Part shown: piece by piece, positions 1 through 12,129 of the stretch | Position numbering within the stretch: the stretch's first letter is position 1 | How the letters are laid out: the number at the start of each line of letters is the position of its first letter | Origin: Rhizobium sp. L1K21 | Lineage (GTDB): Bacteria; Pseudomonadota; Alphaproteobacteria; Rhizobiales; Rhizobiaceae | Length of the DNA: 64,000 nt | Direction: 5' to 3' | NCBI RefSeq assembly: GCF_024055895.1 | Contig: NZ_JAMXLE010000001.1 | Coordinates: forward strand, 434,001 to 498,000 | Notes under the pieces: model-generated | Seen by the model: the letters and a program-made list of their open reading frames with translations, nothing else | Databases searched by the model: none | Told to the model about the DNA's origin: nothing | Translations under genes and position numbers: made by a program

Positions 1-1256
1 TGAAACGACCAAGACCATTGGCCCGCGATGCTATGGCCTATGTTCTCGCAGGCGGCAGGGGGAGCCGTCTGAAAGAGCTGACGGATCGCCGCGCCAAGCC
101 GGCGGTCTATTTCGGCGGCAAGTCGCGCATTATCGATTTTGCGCTGTCCAATGCCCTCAATTCCGGTATCCGCCGCATTGGTGTGGCCACACAGTACAAG
201 GCCCATTCGCTGATCCGCCATCTGCAGCGCGGATGGAACTTCTTCAGGCCTGAGCGTAACGAGAGCTTCGATATTCTGCCGGCCTCGCAGCGTGTTTCGG
301 AAACGCAGTGGTATGAGGGAACGGCAGACGCCGTTTATCAGAACATCGACATTATCGAGCCCTATGGCCCGGAATTCATGGTCATTCTGGCAGGCGATCA
401 CATCTACAAGATGGATTACGAGATGATGCTGCAGCAGCACGTCGATTCCGGTGCGGAGGTGACGATCGGCTGCCTTGAGGTGCCGCGCGAAGAGGCCAAG
501 GGTTTCGGCGTGATGCATGTCGATGAAAACGATCTGGTGATCGATTTCGTGGAAAAGCCAGCCGACCCGCCAGGCATTCCCGGCAACGAAAGCATGTCGC
601 TTGCCTCGATGGGGATCTACGTGTTCCACACGAAGTTCCTGATCGACCTCTTGCACAAGGATGCCGCCGACCCCAATTCGAGCCGCGATTTCGGCAAGGA
701 CCTGATCCCTTATATCGTGAAAAACGGCAAGGCGCAGGCGCATCGCTTTGCACAATCATGCGTGCGGTCCGACTTTGAAAAGCAGGCCTATTGGCGCGAT
801 GTGGGAACGGTGGATGCCTATTGGCAGGCCAATATCGACCTGACCGACATCGTGCCGGAGCTTGATCTTTACGACAGCGAGTGGCCGATCTGGACTTATG
901 CGGAGATCAATCCACCGGCCAAATTCGTGCATGATGTGGAAGGACGACGCGGTTCGGCCGTTTCGTCCCTGGTTGCGGGCAATTGCATCGTTTCGGGATC
1001 GTCCATCTATAAGACACTGCTTTCGGCAGGCTGCCGCATCAATTCCTTCTCGGCGCTCGACAGTGCCGTGGTGCTGCCGGATGTTGTAGTCAACCGTCAT
1101 TCGCGGCTATCCAAGGTCGTGGTCGACCGTGGGGTTGTGATTCCCGAAGGGCTGGTCGTGGGCGAGGACCCGGAACTGGATGCCCGCCGTTTCCGACGCA
1201 CGGAAAGCGGGGTCTGCCTGATCACCCAGGCGATGATTGACAAGCTGGATATGTGA
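1..1256 (+). CDS. glgC: Glucose-1-phosphate adenylyltransferase (5' end at window edge)
   Basis: Makes ADP-glucose from glucose-1-phosphate and ATP, the committed step of bacterial glycogen synthesis. The N-terminal nucleotidyltransferase motif [18 protein letters not shown], the [13 protein letters not shown] segment, the GDHIYKMDY catalytic region and VEKPADPP are visible, and a left-handed beta-helix-like C-terminus follows. The frame is open from base 3 (codons for [11 protein letters not shown]), so the first in-window TTG at 18 is not a convincing start. Bases 1-2 are TG, so an ATG or GTG may begin one base outside the window. glgA follows after 3 bases, indicating one operon. Family assignment is very secure; only the start is uncertain. 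Confidence 0.96.
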   Translation, partial: KRPRPLARDAMAYVLAGGRGSRLKELTDRRAKPAVYFGGKSRIIDFALSNALNSGIRRIGVATQYKAHSLIRHLQRGWNFFRPERNESFDILPASQRVSETQWYEGTADAVYQNIDIIEPYGPEFMVILAGDHIYKMDYEMMLQQHVDSGAEVTIGCLEVPREEAKGFGVMHVDENDLVIDFVEKPADPPGIPGNESMSLASMGIYVFHTKFLIDLLHKDAADPNSSRDFGKDLIPYIVKNGKAQAHRFAQSCVRSDFEKQAYWRDVGTVDAYWQANIDLTDIVPELDLYDSEWPIWTYAEINPPAKFVHDVEGRRGSAVSSLVAGNCIVSGSSIYKTLLSAGCRINSFSALDSAVVLPDVVVNRHSRLSKVVVDRGVVIPEGLVVGEDPELDARRFRRTESGVCLITQAMIDKLDM

Positions 1257-1259
1257 AGC

Positions 1260-4342
<3,083 letters not shown>

Positions 4343-4346
4343 GACG

Positions 4347-4998
4347 TCAAGCGCCCGGTGGCTTTGGTCTTGTTGCCTGCATGGAGGGTCTCGCGCTGAT
4401 GCGAGACCACCAATCCAGGAGGTTTGGATAGGCTGAGGTCATTGCCCTGCCTTCCTCCGTCATCAGGAAATAGTGGAAGATTGGCGCGAGATACAGGTCG
4501 CTTAATGTCAGCGTATCTCCTGCCATCCATGGGTTTTTCCCCATAATATCGGAGATGGCTTTCAGGCAGATTTCGGCCACAGGACGGGCTGCGGCGACCT
4601 TCTCTTCGTCTGTTTTTTCGCCCTCAAGCGGTTTGGCAATCCGCTCGACATAGATGCCCCAAACAAGGCTCGGATAGGCATAGTTGTCGGCGATGCTGAT
4701 CAACTGGTTGCAGCGCGCGCGCTCCACCATGTCGGTCGGTTGGAGGATGGCACCCTCGAAAGCCTCGTCAATGTAACGGGTGATGGCGCCGGTTTCATAA
4801 AGGTGAAGTGTGCCGTGGCGAAAGGCGGGAATTTTTGCGAAGGGGTGCTTTTGAAGATAGCGCGGATCCGCACGGTCGGTGTTGAAAATATCGACGGGTT
4901 CGAGATCATAAGGAATGCTTTTTTCAGCAAGGCACAGCCTGACGATCCTGACATAAACGCTGTCATCTGCACCGTAGACCCGTTGGTCTTTCGCTCAT
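4347..4998 (-). pseudogene. Glutathione S-transferase family gene without an in-frame start (probable 5' frameshift)
   Basis: The minus-strand frame from 4994 to 4347 encodes about 215 residues of a canonical GST. It has an N-terminal thioredoxin-like half (VYGADDSVYVRIVRLCLAEK, then HPFAKIPAF and LYETGAITRYI) and a helical C-terminal half (AGDTLTLSDLYLAPIFHYF). Reading up from the N-terminus, the frame meets TGA at 4995-4997 and holds no ATG, GTG or TTG until a Met in mid-protein at 4728-4730. An ATG at 4996-4998 sits just upstream but one base out of frame; removing one base in the next few codons would restore it. This is either a real frameshift or an assembly error. The shorter piece from 4730 lacks the glutathione-binding half. 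Convergent with pgm. Confidence 0.75.
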
Positions 4999-5159
4999 GG
5001 GACGCCTTGATGAAGCCTGATGGTATTTCGTGATATCTTGCCACAGCGGCGATGCGATAATCAATGTATGCGACGTGATACTGGAAACCGTCTGTCTGAC
5101 CCTTGTTTTCCAGATATACATACATATTTTATTTATTATGTATTCAAGAGGAGAGACCT

Positions 5160-5546
5160 ATGAGCTACGCCTTTACCAAGACATTGGACATGGATTTTGA
5201 CGCAGCGATTGCGCATGTGACGGACGCGCTGAAAGCAAAGGGCTTCGGGGTGCTGACGACGATTGACGTGAAAGCCACGATGAAGGCGAAGATCGACAAG
5301 GACGTCGCGCCTTACACGATCCTTGGTGCGTGCAATCCGGGTTTTGCTTACAAGGCGCTGCAGGCTGAGCCGCTGATCGGAACGATGCTGCCGTGCAATG
5401 TGATTGTGCGTGCGCTTGACGATGGCAAGGTGGAAGTCGCCGGTATTGACCCGATGGCCTCCATGCAGGCGGTGGAAAATCCCGCCCTCGGTGCAGTGGC
5501 GACCGAAGTCCAGGGCATGATGAAAGAGATTGTTGAAGGGCTCTGA
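5160..5546 (+). CDS. DUF302 domain protein
   Basis: A 128-residue cytoplasmic protein of the DUF302 family: an N-terminal segment with FDAAIAHVTDALKAKGFGVLTTIDVKATMKAK, then YTILGACNPGFAYKAL and LPCNVIVR, all typical of the family. Its biochemical function is not established. The chosen ATG at 5160 follows a good ribosome-binding site (AGGAGAG) 7-8 bases upstream; a longer frame from 5103 lies in an AT-rich stretch that looks like promoter. The stop is directly adjacent to the stop of the convergent permease gene at 5547. Confidence 0.88.
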   Translation: MSYAFTKTLDMDFDAAIAHVTDALKAKGFGVLTTIDVKATMKAKIDKDVAPYTILGACNPGFAYKALQAEPLIGTMLPCNVIVRALDDGKVEVAGIDPMASMQAVENPALGAVATEVQGMMKEIVEGL

Positions 5547-6752
5547 TCAGCCTTCGACGGATTGTCCGAAAATGGCAATCAGTGCGCCCAGAAGTGAAAG
5601 CGTTGAAAAGGCCACGGTGCGCCACACCGGGCCTTTTTGCTGCGCGGAGGTGGCGGCTGCGATAGCGGCCTGCAGCGAATAATAGACGGCGAAGGCGCGG
5701 GATGCGTAGGCGATGATTTCGAAGACGTCCGCCGTCCATGTGATGACGAGACCGATGGCAGTGAGAAGGGCATAGGCCTGGCGGGCGCTGATCTTGCCAG
5801 AGGTGATTTCGACAAAGAGGCCACCCGAGCCGGATGTATCAGCAATGGCGGCGCTCAATTGGGCGGCCAACGCTGCCGCCACCAGCAGGAAAGGCAGGAT
5901 CGGTGCCACCACACGCATCATGTCAATGATGGCGGTTTCTGTGAGAACAAGCTCGCCGCGGGTGAAGACATAGCTCAAGAGCAGCGTGTAAACCATGTAA
6001 ATGAGCGCCGAAAGCCATTGCGCGAGCTGCATGGATTTGATGCGGGTTTCGGCTTTGTAGGCTGCGCCCAGATAGCGGGATGTTTCAAAACCCTGCACGG
6101 TGATGATAAGGCCGAAGGCCAGCGTGATGGCGCTCAATCCGCTGACTTGGGGCGGGTTGAAGATAAGCGCGTCTGCCTGCCACTTGCCGAAGAAGAAAAA
6201 GGCGAGGCCAACCAGAACGCCTGAGATGATGGCGAGCTTGACGGCAACGGAGAGATATTCCATGCGCTCCAGCGCTTTGAAACCCTTCCACCAGCCGGTG
6301 ATCAGAATGACCGCGAAGGCGGCGGTGGTGAGCATGCGGGCGTAGAATTCGCCGTTCAAGGGTGTGAGATTGACGCCGAATGCACCGAAGAGGTTGAGAT
6401 AGTAGGTGACGGAAATCACATAGGCGAAGGCCAGTGACCAGGAGGCCAGATTTTCGAGCCCATCTGCCAGCGAACCGCGCGGTTTGTCTGTTTCGAGAGC
6501 CTGTATGTTGAAGCGGATGGTCCAGCCGAAGAGATAGGCGCCGATGCAGAGTGCGGCCATGATGAGGGGAGCGAGATAGCCGTAGGACGCATCGAGAATA
6601 GGACCGAGAACGAGAAAGCCGCTGCCGATGATGGAGGCGAGCGGCGTGATCATGGCTCTCCAGCGTTTGGAGGCAGCCAGCCTGTTGCTCAAGAAGGCGA
6701 CGGCGGTGAGCAGCACGGCCGCGATGATTGAAATGTTCTGCAGCACAGCCAC
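5547..6752 (-). CDS. APC-superfamily-like membrane permease
   Basis: A 401-residue integral membrane protein with about eleven or twelve hydrophobic helices. The first helices contain ITPLASIIGSGFLVLGPI, with the unwound glycine-rich break typical of amino-acid/polyamine transporters of the LeuT/APC fold. A second hallmark is the GFETSRYLGAAY segment near the middle, like the TM6 region of the same fold. No substrate can be inferred. It is divergent from glgX, with a 132-base spacer, and convergent with the DUF302 gene with no spacer. It may be a member of an uncharacterised APC-like family. Confidence 0.72.
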   Translation of the reverse strand: MAVLQNISIIAAVLLTAVAFLSNRLAASKRWRAMITPLASIIGSGFLVLGPILDASYGYLAPLIMAALCIGAYLFGWTIRFNIQALETDKPRGSLADGLENLASWSLAFAYVISVTYYLNLFGAFGVNLTPLNGEFYARMLTTAAFAVILITGWWKGFKALERMEYLSVAVKLAIISGVLVGLAFFFFGKWQADALIFNPPQVSGLSAITLAFGLIITVQGFETSRYLGAAYKAETRIKSMQLAQWLSALIYMVYTLLLSYVFTRGELVLTETAIIDMMRVVAPILPFLLVAAALAAQLSAAIADTSGSGGLFVEITSGKISARQAYALLTAIGLVITWTADVFEIIAYASRAFAVYYSLQAAIAAATSAQQKGPVWRTVAFSTLSLLGALIAIFGQSVEG

Positions 6753-6884
6753 CTCGTCATTTTACTTCTGGATAGCACGGGAAGACGTGGGGTCAACCAC
6801 GTCGTTTGTGTGCTGTGACACTTTAAATTCGCCATCATGACCTTTAGAAATGCGCCATACATGAATCCGTTCCCGGAGTTTTGA

Positions 6885-8846
6885 ATGCAGTCTCCCAAAC
6901 TGGGTGCAAACCTTGTTGCCGGTGGCACACAATTCGGCGTGTGGTCCCACCATGCCGAACAGATTGAACTTTGCCTTTTTGAGGCCGATGGCGTGACGGA
7001 GAAAATGCGGGTCTCCATGCTGCGTGGTCCAGACGACGTGCATCGTGCCTTCGTGAAGGGGCTGGAAGCCGGTGCGCTTTATGGCTTTCGTGCGCATGGT
7101 GAATTCAACAAGGAACAGGGCCTGTGGTTCGACCCGTCCAAGCTGCTGGTTGACCCCTATGCCAAAGAGCTGGACCGCGCCTTTGTGCAGGATCCCCGAT
7201 TGGGTCAATTTGGTGAGGATACCGCCGACATTGTGCCGAAGGCGCGTGTGGTGGCCGATGTGCCGGTAGAGGCACGGCCGCCTCTTTATGAGCCCGGTGG
7301 ATTGATCTACGAGGTCGCCGTCAAGCCGTTCACTATCCTGCATCCGGAGGTGCCAGTTGCGCTGCGCGGCACGGTGGCGGCGCTTGGCACGCCGCCTGTT
7401 CTGGCGCATCTGAAGCGGTTGGGGGTTTCGGCGGTCGAGCTGATGCCGATTGTTGCCTGGATCGACGAACGCCACCTGCCGCCGCTCAATCTTGCCAATG
7501 GCTGGGGCTATAATCCCGTCAGCTTCATGGCGCTTGATCCGCGCATTTGCCCCGGTGGCGTCGAGGAGCTGCGCCAGACGGTGGAGGTTCTGCACTCGGA
7601 AGGCATTGGCGTCATTCTGGATCTGGTTTTCAACCATACCGGTGAGAGCGATGTTCACGGGTCGACGCTCAGCCTGCGAGGGCTTGATAATCGCGCCTAC
7701 TACCGGCACATGCCCGACGCGCGCGATGTGATTGTCAACGATACGGGCTGCGGCAACACGGTGGCCTGCGATCATCCGATTGCCGGTGGGCTGGTGATCG
7801 ATACGCTGGATCACTTTGTCAGCCATGCCGGTGTGGATGGTTTTCGCTTTGACCTCGCCACCGTTCTGGGACGCGAGGAAGATGGCGGTTACAGCCCGGA
7901 TGCGGCCCTTTTCAAAGCGATTGAACGCCATCCGCGCCTTGCTGACCGGGTGATGATCGCCGAACCGTGGGACATTGGTCCTGGAGGCTATCAGCTTGGC
8001 AATTTTCCCGATACCTATCTCGAATGGAACGACCGGGCGCGTGACGACATGCGTCGCTTCTGGCGCGGGGATACGTATATGACCGGCGCATTTGCGTCCG
8101 CGCTTGCCGGTTCGTCGCAGATTTTTGGCCGCTATGGTGGCAAACATACGCGTTCGGTGAACTTTCTGGCGGCCCATGACGGGTTCACGCTGATGGACCT
8201 CGTTTCACATGCCCACAAGCATAATGAGGCCAATGGTGAGGAAAACCGCGACGGGCATAATGAAAACCACTCCTGGAACAATGGGGTTGAGGGTGCGAGC
8301 GCCGATCTTGATGTTCAGGCAGCACGAAGGCGCGATATCAAGGCGCTGCTTTCCACGCTTTTTGTCACACGCGGTGCGGTGATGCTGACGGCGGGCGATG
8401 AAGGTGGACGCAGCCAGCGCGGCAATAACAATGCCTATTGTCAGGACAATGAAATCACCTGGGTCGACTGGAACGAGATGGACGAGGAACTGGTGCTGCA
8501 TACCGCAGGACTTGCGGCTCTGCGGCGGCGCTTTTCCGTCTTTTCCGAAAACGGCTTCTTTACCGGCGAGGACGGCGATGTGGTCTGGCTTTCAGCCACG
8601 GGTCACGAGATGACCATTCCGCAATGGGAGGCGGAGGACAATCCTGTTTTGTCGATGGTCTTGAAAACGCGTGATCTGGAGAGTGGGGGCGATTGCCGAC
8701 TGGCCGTTCTCTTCAACCGCGGTCACGAACCCGTTGAGTTTGTGCTTCCCGAGCCGCGCGACAAATGGCAGAGCGCGGATGGGGCAGAACTGAGCGATGT
8801 CATTGAGGTTGCCGAGCGTTCGGTCGTGTTTGCTGTCAGTGGCTGA
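6885..8846 (+). CDS. glgX: Glycogen debranching enzyme (GH13 isoamylase type)
   Basis: Hydrolyses alpha-1,6 branches of phosphorylase-trimmed glycogen. The 653-residue protein has an N-terminal CBM48-like domain (GGTQFGVWSHHAEQIELCLF) and a GH13 catalytic barrel. The four conserved regions are visible: DLVFNHTGE around residue 246, GFRFDLA with the nucleophile Asp323, AEPWD with the acid/base Glu360, and AAHDGF with Asp432. The start at 6885 gives the normal family N-terminus. It lies about 2.5 kb from glgCA-pgm, separated by three unrelated genes. Its last 11 bases overlap the convergent gamma-glutamylcyclotransferase gene. Confidence 0.95.
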   Translation: MQSPKLGANLVAGGTQFGVWSHHAEQIELCLFEADGVTEKMRVSMLRGPDDVHRAFVKGLEAGALYGFRAHGEFNKEQGLWFDPSKLLVDPYAKELDRAFVQDPRLGQFGEDTADIVPKARVVADVPVEARPPLYEPGGLIYEVAVKPFTILHPEVPVALRGTVAALGTPPVLAHLKRLGVSAVELMPIVAWIDERHLPPLNLANGWGYNPVSFMALDPRICPGGVEELRQTVEVLHSEGIGVILDLVFNHTGESDVHGSTLSLRGLDNRAYYRHMPDARDVIVNDTGCGNTVACDHPIAGGLVIDTLDHFVSHAGVDGFRFDLATVLGREEDGGYSPDAALFKAIERHPRLADRVMIAEPWDIGPGGYQLGNFPDTYLEWNDRARDDMRRFWRGDTYMTGAFASALAGSSQIFGRYGGKHTRSVNFLAAHDGFTLMDLVSHAHKHNEANGEENRDGHNENHSWNNGVEGASADLDVQAARRRDIKALLSTLFVTRGAVMLTAGDEGGRSQRGNNNAYCQDNEITWVDWNEMDEELVLHTAGLAALRRRFSVFSENGFFTGEDGDVVWLSATGHEMTIPQWEAEDNPVLSMVLKTRDLESGGDCRLAVLFNRGHEPVEFVLPEPRDKWQSADGAELSDVIEVAERSVVFAVSG

Positions 8847-9375
8847 GAACTGACGCTACCGAGATATATCCGGATTGGCGGAGGGCATTGAGCGCAGCGC
8901 GCTGACCGGGCCTCTGCGTTTCCATGTCCGGGCAGTGTCTGACCTGCCGCAGATTTTCGATGAGCGCGGCAGGCAGGCCATGTTCGAGCGCGCCTGCCAT
9001 GATGAGGGCGACATACCAGTCGAACGGGACAAGGCCGGGCAGAATATCGCGCGCGATATAGGTGCTGCAGGTCAGTTCATCGTCACTACCGGCAAGCATC
9101 ACCTTGAAATCATCATGGCGGTGATAGCCCGGACCTTCAGCCTGATCGAGAAAGAGGCGTTCTTCGTTTTTGATTGCAAAGACCACGCCCGGCTGGCTTT
9201 GTGCCGTTTGCGGGACCAGCGTTGCCTTGCCTGAGAGGTCCATGCCGCGTTTGGCAAAGGCAAGGCCGAAGCCGGGCGCATGTGCAGCGCCCACAACCCT
9301 CGCGGACGGACAGCGTGCCGCCAGACGCGCTGTCAACATATTGGAACCATAGGCAAAATAGAGAAATTCAGACAT
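8836..9375 (-). CDS. Gamma-glutamylcyclotransferase-family protein
   Basis: A 179-residue protein of the GGCT-like fold. The N-terminal substrate loop YFAYGSNM is at residues 6-13, and the catalytic acid is probably the Glu in DQAEGPGYHR near residue 80. Family members release 5-oxoproline from gamma-glutamyl peptides, although many bacterial members remain untested. It overlaps the 3' end of glgX by 11 bases on the opposite strand and is divergent from the MaoC gene, with a 69-base spacer that must hold both promoters. Confidence 0.88.
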   Translation of the reverse strand: MSEFLYFAYGSNMLTARLAARCPSARVVGAAHAPGFGLAFAKRGMDLSGKATLVPQTAQSQPGVVFAIKNEERLFLDQAEGPGYHRHDDFKVMLAGSDDELTCSTYIARDILPGLVPFDWYVALIMAGALEHGLPAALIENLRQVRHCPDMETQRPGQRAALNALRQSGYISVASVLSH

Positions 9376-9444
9376 GGCTTTGTCGCTTTGACATTTTCAG
9401 GCTAAAAGCTTTGGTGATTTGAAAGTAGATATACCGGATTGCCC

Positions 9445-9927
9445 ATGTCACGCGAAATTTCCCTTGCTGAACTGCCATCGATCGTCGGAACCCAGATCGG
9501 GACTTCGGATTGGTTCGTTGTCGATCAGAAGCGGATCGACCTTTTTGCCGATGCGACCGATGATCACCAGTTCATCCATGTTGATCCCGAAAAAGCAGCC
9601 GAAACGCCATTTGGCGGCACGATTGCGCATGGGTTTCTGTCGCTCTCGATGCTGTCTGCGATGAACTATAGCGGCACGCCACGCATTCGCGAACAGCTGA
9701 TGGGGATCAATTACGGTTTCGACAAGGTGCGGTTTATGGCGCCGGTCAAGGCGGGCAAGCGGGTGCGCGGGCATTTTACCGTTGCCGATGTGCGTTTTCG
9801 CGGTGCCAATATGGTCATGCTGACCTATCAGGTGTCCGTGGAAATCGAAGGCGAGACGAAACCCGCCCTCACTGCGGAATGGCTGACCATTTCGCAGTTC
9901 GACCCGAAGGACAAGCCTGAGGTTTGA
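9445..9927 (+). CDS. MaoC-family (R)-specific enoyl-CoA hydratase
   Basis: A 160-residue single hot-dog-fold hydratase. The hydratase-2 motif is clear: FADATDDHQFIHVDPEKA, with the catalytic Asp and His, followed by FGGTIAHGFLSLSML. Such enzymes hydrate short-chain trans-2-enoyl-CoA to (R)-3-hydroxyacyl-CoA, often feeding polyhydroxyalkanoate synthesis; no PHA gene is in view, so this role is inference. A TTG two codons earlier is in frame, but the ATG at 9445 is the better start. Its stop abuts the convergent luciferase-like gene. Confidence 0.93.
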   Translation: MSREISLAELPSIVGTQIGTSDWFVVDQKRIDLFADATDDHQFIHVDPEKAAETPFGGTIAHGFLSLSMLSAMNYSGTPRIREQLMGINYGFDKVRFMAPVKAGKRVRGHFTVADVRFRGANMVMLTYQVSVEIEGETKPALTAEWLTISQFDPKDKPEV

Positions 9928-10950
9928 TTAGCGCCAGCCGAGAGCGGGTGCCACGTGTTTGAGGATTTGCTCGATCACATGGGCGTTGTAGGCAACGCCA
10001 AGCTGGTTCGGCACGGTCAGTAACAGCGTGTCTGCTTCCTGAATGCCTTCATCGTCGGCAAGCTGCTTGACGAGCTCTTCCGGTTCTGCGGCATAGGAGC
10101 GGCCGAAAATAGCGCGCGTGCTCTCATCCAGATAGCCGACGCTGTCCTGCTCCTTATTGCCGCGACCAAAATAGAGCCGGTCCTGGTCATTGGTGATGGC
10201 AAAGATAGACCGGCTGACGGAGACGCGCGGTGTGCGGGTGTGGCCTGCTTCTTTCCAGGCTTCACGGTAAGCGCGAATCTGTTTTGCTTGCTGAATGTGG
10301 AAGGCTTCACCGGTTTCGTCGTTTTTGAGCGTTGAACTCTGCAGGTTCATGCCGAGCTGCGCAGCCCAGATCGCGGTCGCATCGGAACCGGCACCCCACC
10401 AAATGCGGTCGCGCAGGGTTTCCGAAACCGGCTCCAGCCGCAACAGGCCGGGCGGATTGGGAAACATCGGGCGTGGGTTGGGACGGGCGAAACCTTCGCC
10501 TTTCAACAGTTCGAAGAAGACCTCGCCGTGACGGCGGCCCATGGTGGCGTCATCTTCGCCTTCCGGCGGATTATAACCGAAATAGCGATAGCCTTCGATA
10601 ACCTGTTCAGGCGAGCCGCGGCTGATACCAAGCTGCAGGCGTCCACCGGAAATGAGGTCGGCAGCACTTGCATCTTCCACCATGTAGAAGGGGTTTTCAT
10701 AGCGCATATCGATGACGCCGGTGCCGATCTCTATTTTGCTGGTTTTTGCACCGATGGCTGCAAGCAAGGGGAAGGGCGAGGCAAGCTGGCGGGCAAAATG
10801 GTGCACGCGGAAATAGGCGCCATCCGCGCCAAGCTCTTCTGCTGCAACAGCCAGATCGATCGACTGCAACAGCGTGTCGCTGGCCGAGCGCGTACCCGAT
10901 TGCGGTGAGGGGCTCCAATGCCCGAAAGAGAGAAAGCCGATCTTTTTCAT
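9928..10950 (-). CDS. LLM-class (luciferase-like) flavin-dependent monooxygenase
   Basis: A 340-residue TIM-barrel protein of the bacterial luciferase-like family. Diagnostic stretches include GADGAYFRVHHFARQLASPF near the N-terminus, EIGTGVIDMRYENPFYMVED, and RLQLGISRGSPEQVI. Members use reduced FMN or F420 to oxidise varied substrates; the substrate here cannot be read. The spacing of conserved blocks matches the group often annotated as alkane-monooxygenase-like. It is convergent with and directly abuts the MaoC gene, and divergent from the DUF486 gene across about 230 bases. Confidence 0.9.
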   Translation of the reverse strand: MKKIGFLSFGHWSPSPQSGTRSASDTLLQSIDLAVAAEELGADGAYFRVHHFARQLASPFPLLAAIGAKTSKIEIGTGVIDMRYENPFYMVEDASAADLISGGRLQLGISRGSPEQVIEGYRYFGYNPPEGEDDATMGRRHGEVFFELLKGEGFARPNPRPMFPNPPGLLRLEPVSETLRDRIWWGAGSDATAIWAAQLGMNLQSSTLKNDETGEAFHIQQAKQIRAYREAWKEAGHTRTPRVSVSRSIFAITNDQDRLYFGRGNKEQDSVGYLDESTRAIFGRSYAAEPEELVKQLADDEGIQEADTLLLTVPNQLGVAYNAHVIEQILKHVAPALGWR

Positions 10951-11179
10951 CTATGCGATACCCGGTTGACTGCGATTGCTTCACACAGCAAGTGGTGCGT
11001 GTAAAGGCTCTATCAAGCGGGTGGGCCGTTGAACGGTGTGTTCAGTTTTTGGCCGAGATAATGGTCGGGGTTGGAGATCGGACACACAAAGAGCATGTTT
11101 TTGCCATGCAATTGCGCTTCCCGGCGTGGCGGGCTGGTGCTATCGGGTTGTTATCGATTTTATCCCGGAAACTTCGCTT

Positions 11180-11521
11180 ATGCCGATTGCCGCTTTTTTG
11201 ACGCCGTTGATGCTCGTTGTCTCGAATATTTTCATGACATTTGCCTGGTATGGGCATCTCAAACACAAGCACTCGCTTTTGTTCATGGCCATCCTGACAA
11301 GCTGGGGCATTGCGTTCTTCGAATATTGTCTCGCTGTTCCGGCCAATAGGATCGGCAGCGACTATTATTCCACCGCACAGTTGAAGACCATACAGGAGGT
11401 GATTACACTTCTGGTGTTTTCCGGGTTTTCGGTGTTCTGGCTGAAGGAAAGCATCACGGTGAACCATGTGATCGGCTTTGCGCTGATTGCGCTGGGTGCA
11501 GCCTTCGTTTTCAAGGCCTGA
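11180..11521 (+). CDS. DUF486 (DMT-like) small membrane protein
   Basis: A 113-residue protein with four hydrophobic helices, matching DUF486, a small family related to drug/metabolite (EamA/SMR-like) transporters. Typical segments are FMTFAWYGHLKHK, SWGIAFFEYCLAVPANRIG and LKTIQEVITLLVFSGFSVFWL. The ATG at 11180 begins at the first helix; the frame is open further upstream, but that sequence is Cys-rich and unlike membrane protein. Function is unknown; a transport role is inferred from the fold only. A hairpin terminator separates it from the convergent sox operon. Confidence 0.85.
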   Translation: MPIAAFLTPLMLVVSNIFMTFAWYGHLKHKHSLLFMAILTSWGIAFFEYCLAVPANRIGSDYYSTAQLKTIQEVITLLVFSGFSVFWLKESITVNHVIGFALIALGAAFVFKA

Positions 11522-11524
11522 AAG

Positions 11525-11558
11525 CAAAAATCCCGCCGTCTGCTGAGAGCGGCGGGAT
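11525..11558 (-). terminator. Rho-independent terminator of the sox operon
   Basis: A perfect 9-bp stem (11530-11538 with 11550-11558, ATCCCGCCG pairing with CGGCGGGAT) and an 11-base loop. On the minus strand the stem is followed by a run of T (the A-run at 11525-11530), so it terminates transcripts arriving from soxG. It also lies just after the convergent DUF486 stop and may act in both directions. Confidence 0.85.
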
Positions 11559-11583
11559 CGATTAAGTCAACATGGGCTGCCAG

Positions 11584-12129
11584 TCAGGCAGACGCATCCA
11601 TGGCACCTTCTGCCAGCATGCCGAGCGCGTAAGGTGCAAAGGAGCGCCAGCATTCCACGCGGAATGTATCTTCAGAGGAGCGGTAGAGCACGATCTCGAT
11701 CTTGGCGAGCAGGGTGCGGGTGCAGGCCCCGACCGGAAAGCTCTTCAGCGAAAGATCGAGCGGGCAGCCGCCGTTGATGGCATCTGCCGCGCCTGGGCCG
11801 CTGATGATGATTGCGGTGTTGCGATGCGACACATCGGTTGCGGAATGGGGTGCGGAAACGGTGGCGCAAAGCGCCATCAGATCAGCTCCGTTCTGATCGA
11901 TGATCAGCCACTCGTCCGGGCCGAGCCAAAGGGCCATCCGACCGTTCTTGCTCTCCGATGTTTTCGGCTGCGTGGGAAGGCCGAGATCAAGCGCGGACGA
12001 GAGTGCTGCAAGAGCCTCCTCGCCGGCGCGCAGCGAAATGCGGCTTGCTTCGGGTGCAGGTGTGACGCTGGCCGCAGCACTGCCTGTGCGGGTTGCCGGG
12101 AGCGGTTTTGTGCGGATCGCCTCAGACAT
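11584..12129 (-). CDS. soxG: Sarcosine oxidase gamma subunit
   Basis: Smallest folate-binding-fold subunit of heterotetrameric sarcosine oxidase, which oxidises sarcosine to glycine, hydrogen peroxide and 5,10-methylene-tetrahydrofolate. The 181-residue protein resembles a GCV_T-type domain, with WLGPDEWLII and the terminal block TFRVECWRSFAPY recognisable for SoxG. The ATG overlaps the soxA stop by 8 bases, showing translational coupling. It is the last gene of soxBDAG and is followed by a strong terminator. Confidence 0.92.
   Translation of the reverse strand: MSEAIRTKPLPATRTGSAAASVTPAPEASRISLRAGEEALAALSSALDLGLPTQPKTSESKNGRMALWLGPDEWLIIDQNGADLMALCATVSAPHSATDVSHRNTAIIISGPGAADAINGGCPLDLSLKSFPVGACTRTLLAKIEIVLYRSSEDTFRVECWRSFAPYALGMLAEGAMDASA

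Noticed and set aside
4700-5125. 141-codon minus-strand frame overlapping the GST gene
   Set aside because: The overlapping frame encodes conserved GST sequence; this one has no similarity and arises from a neighbouring frame.
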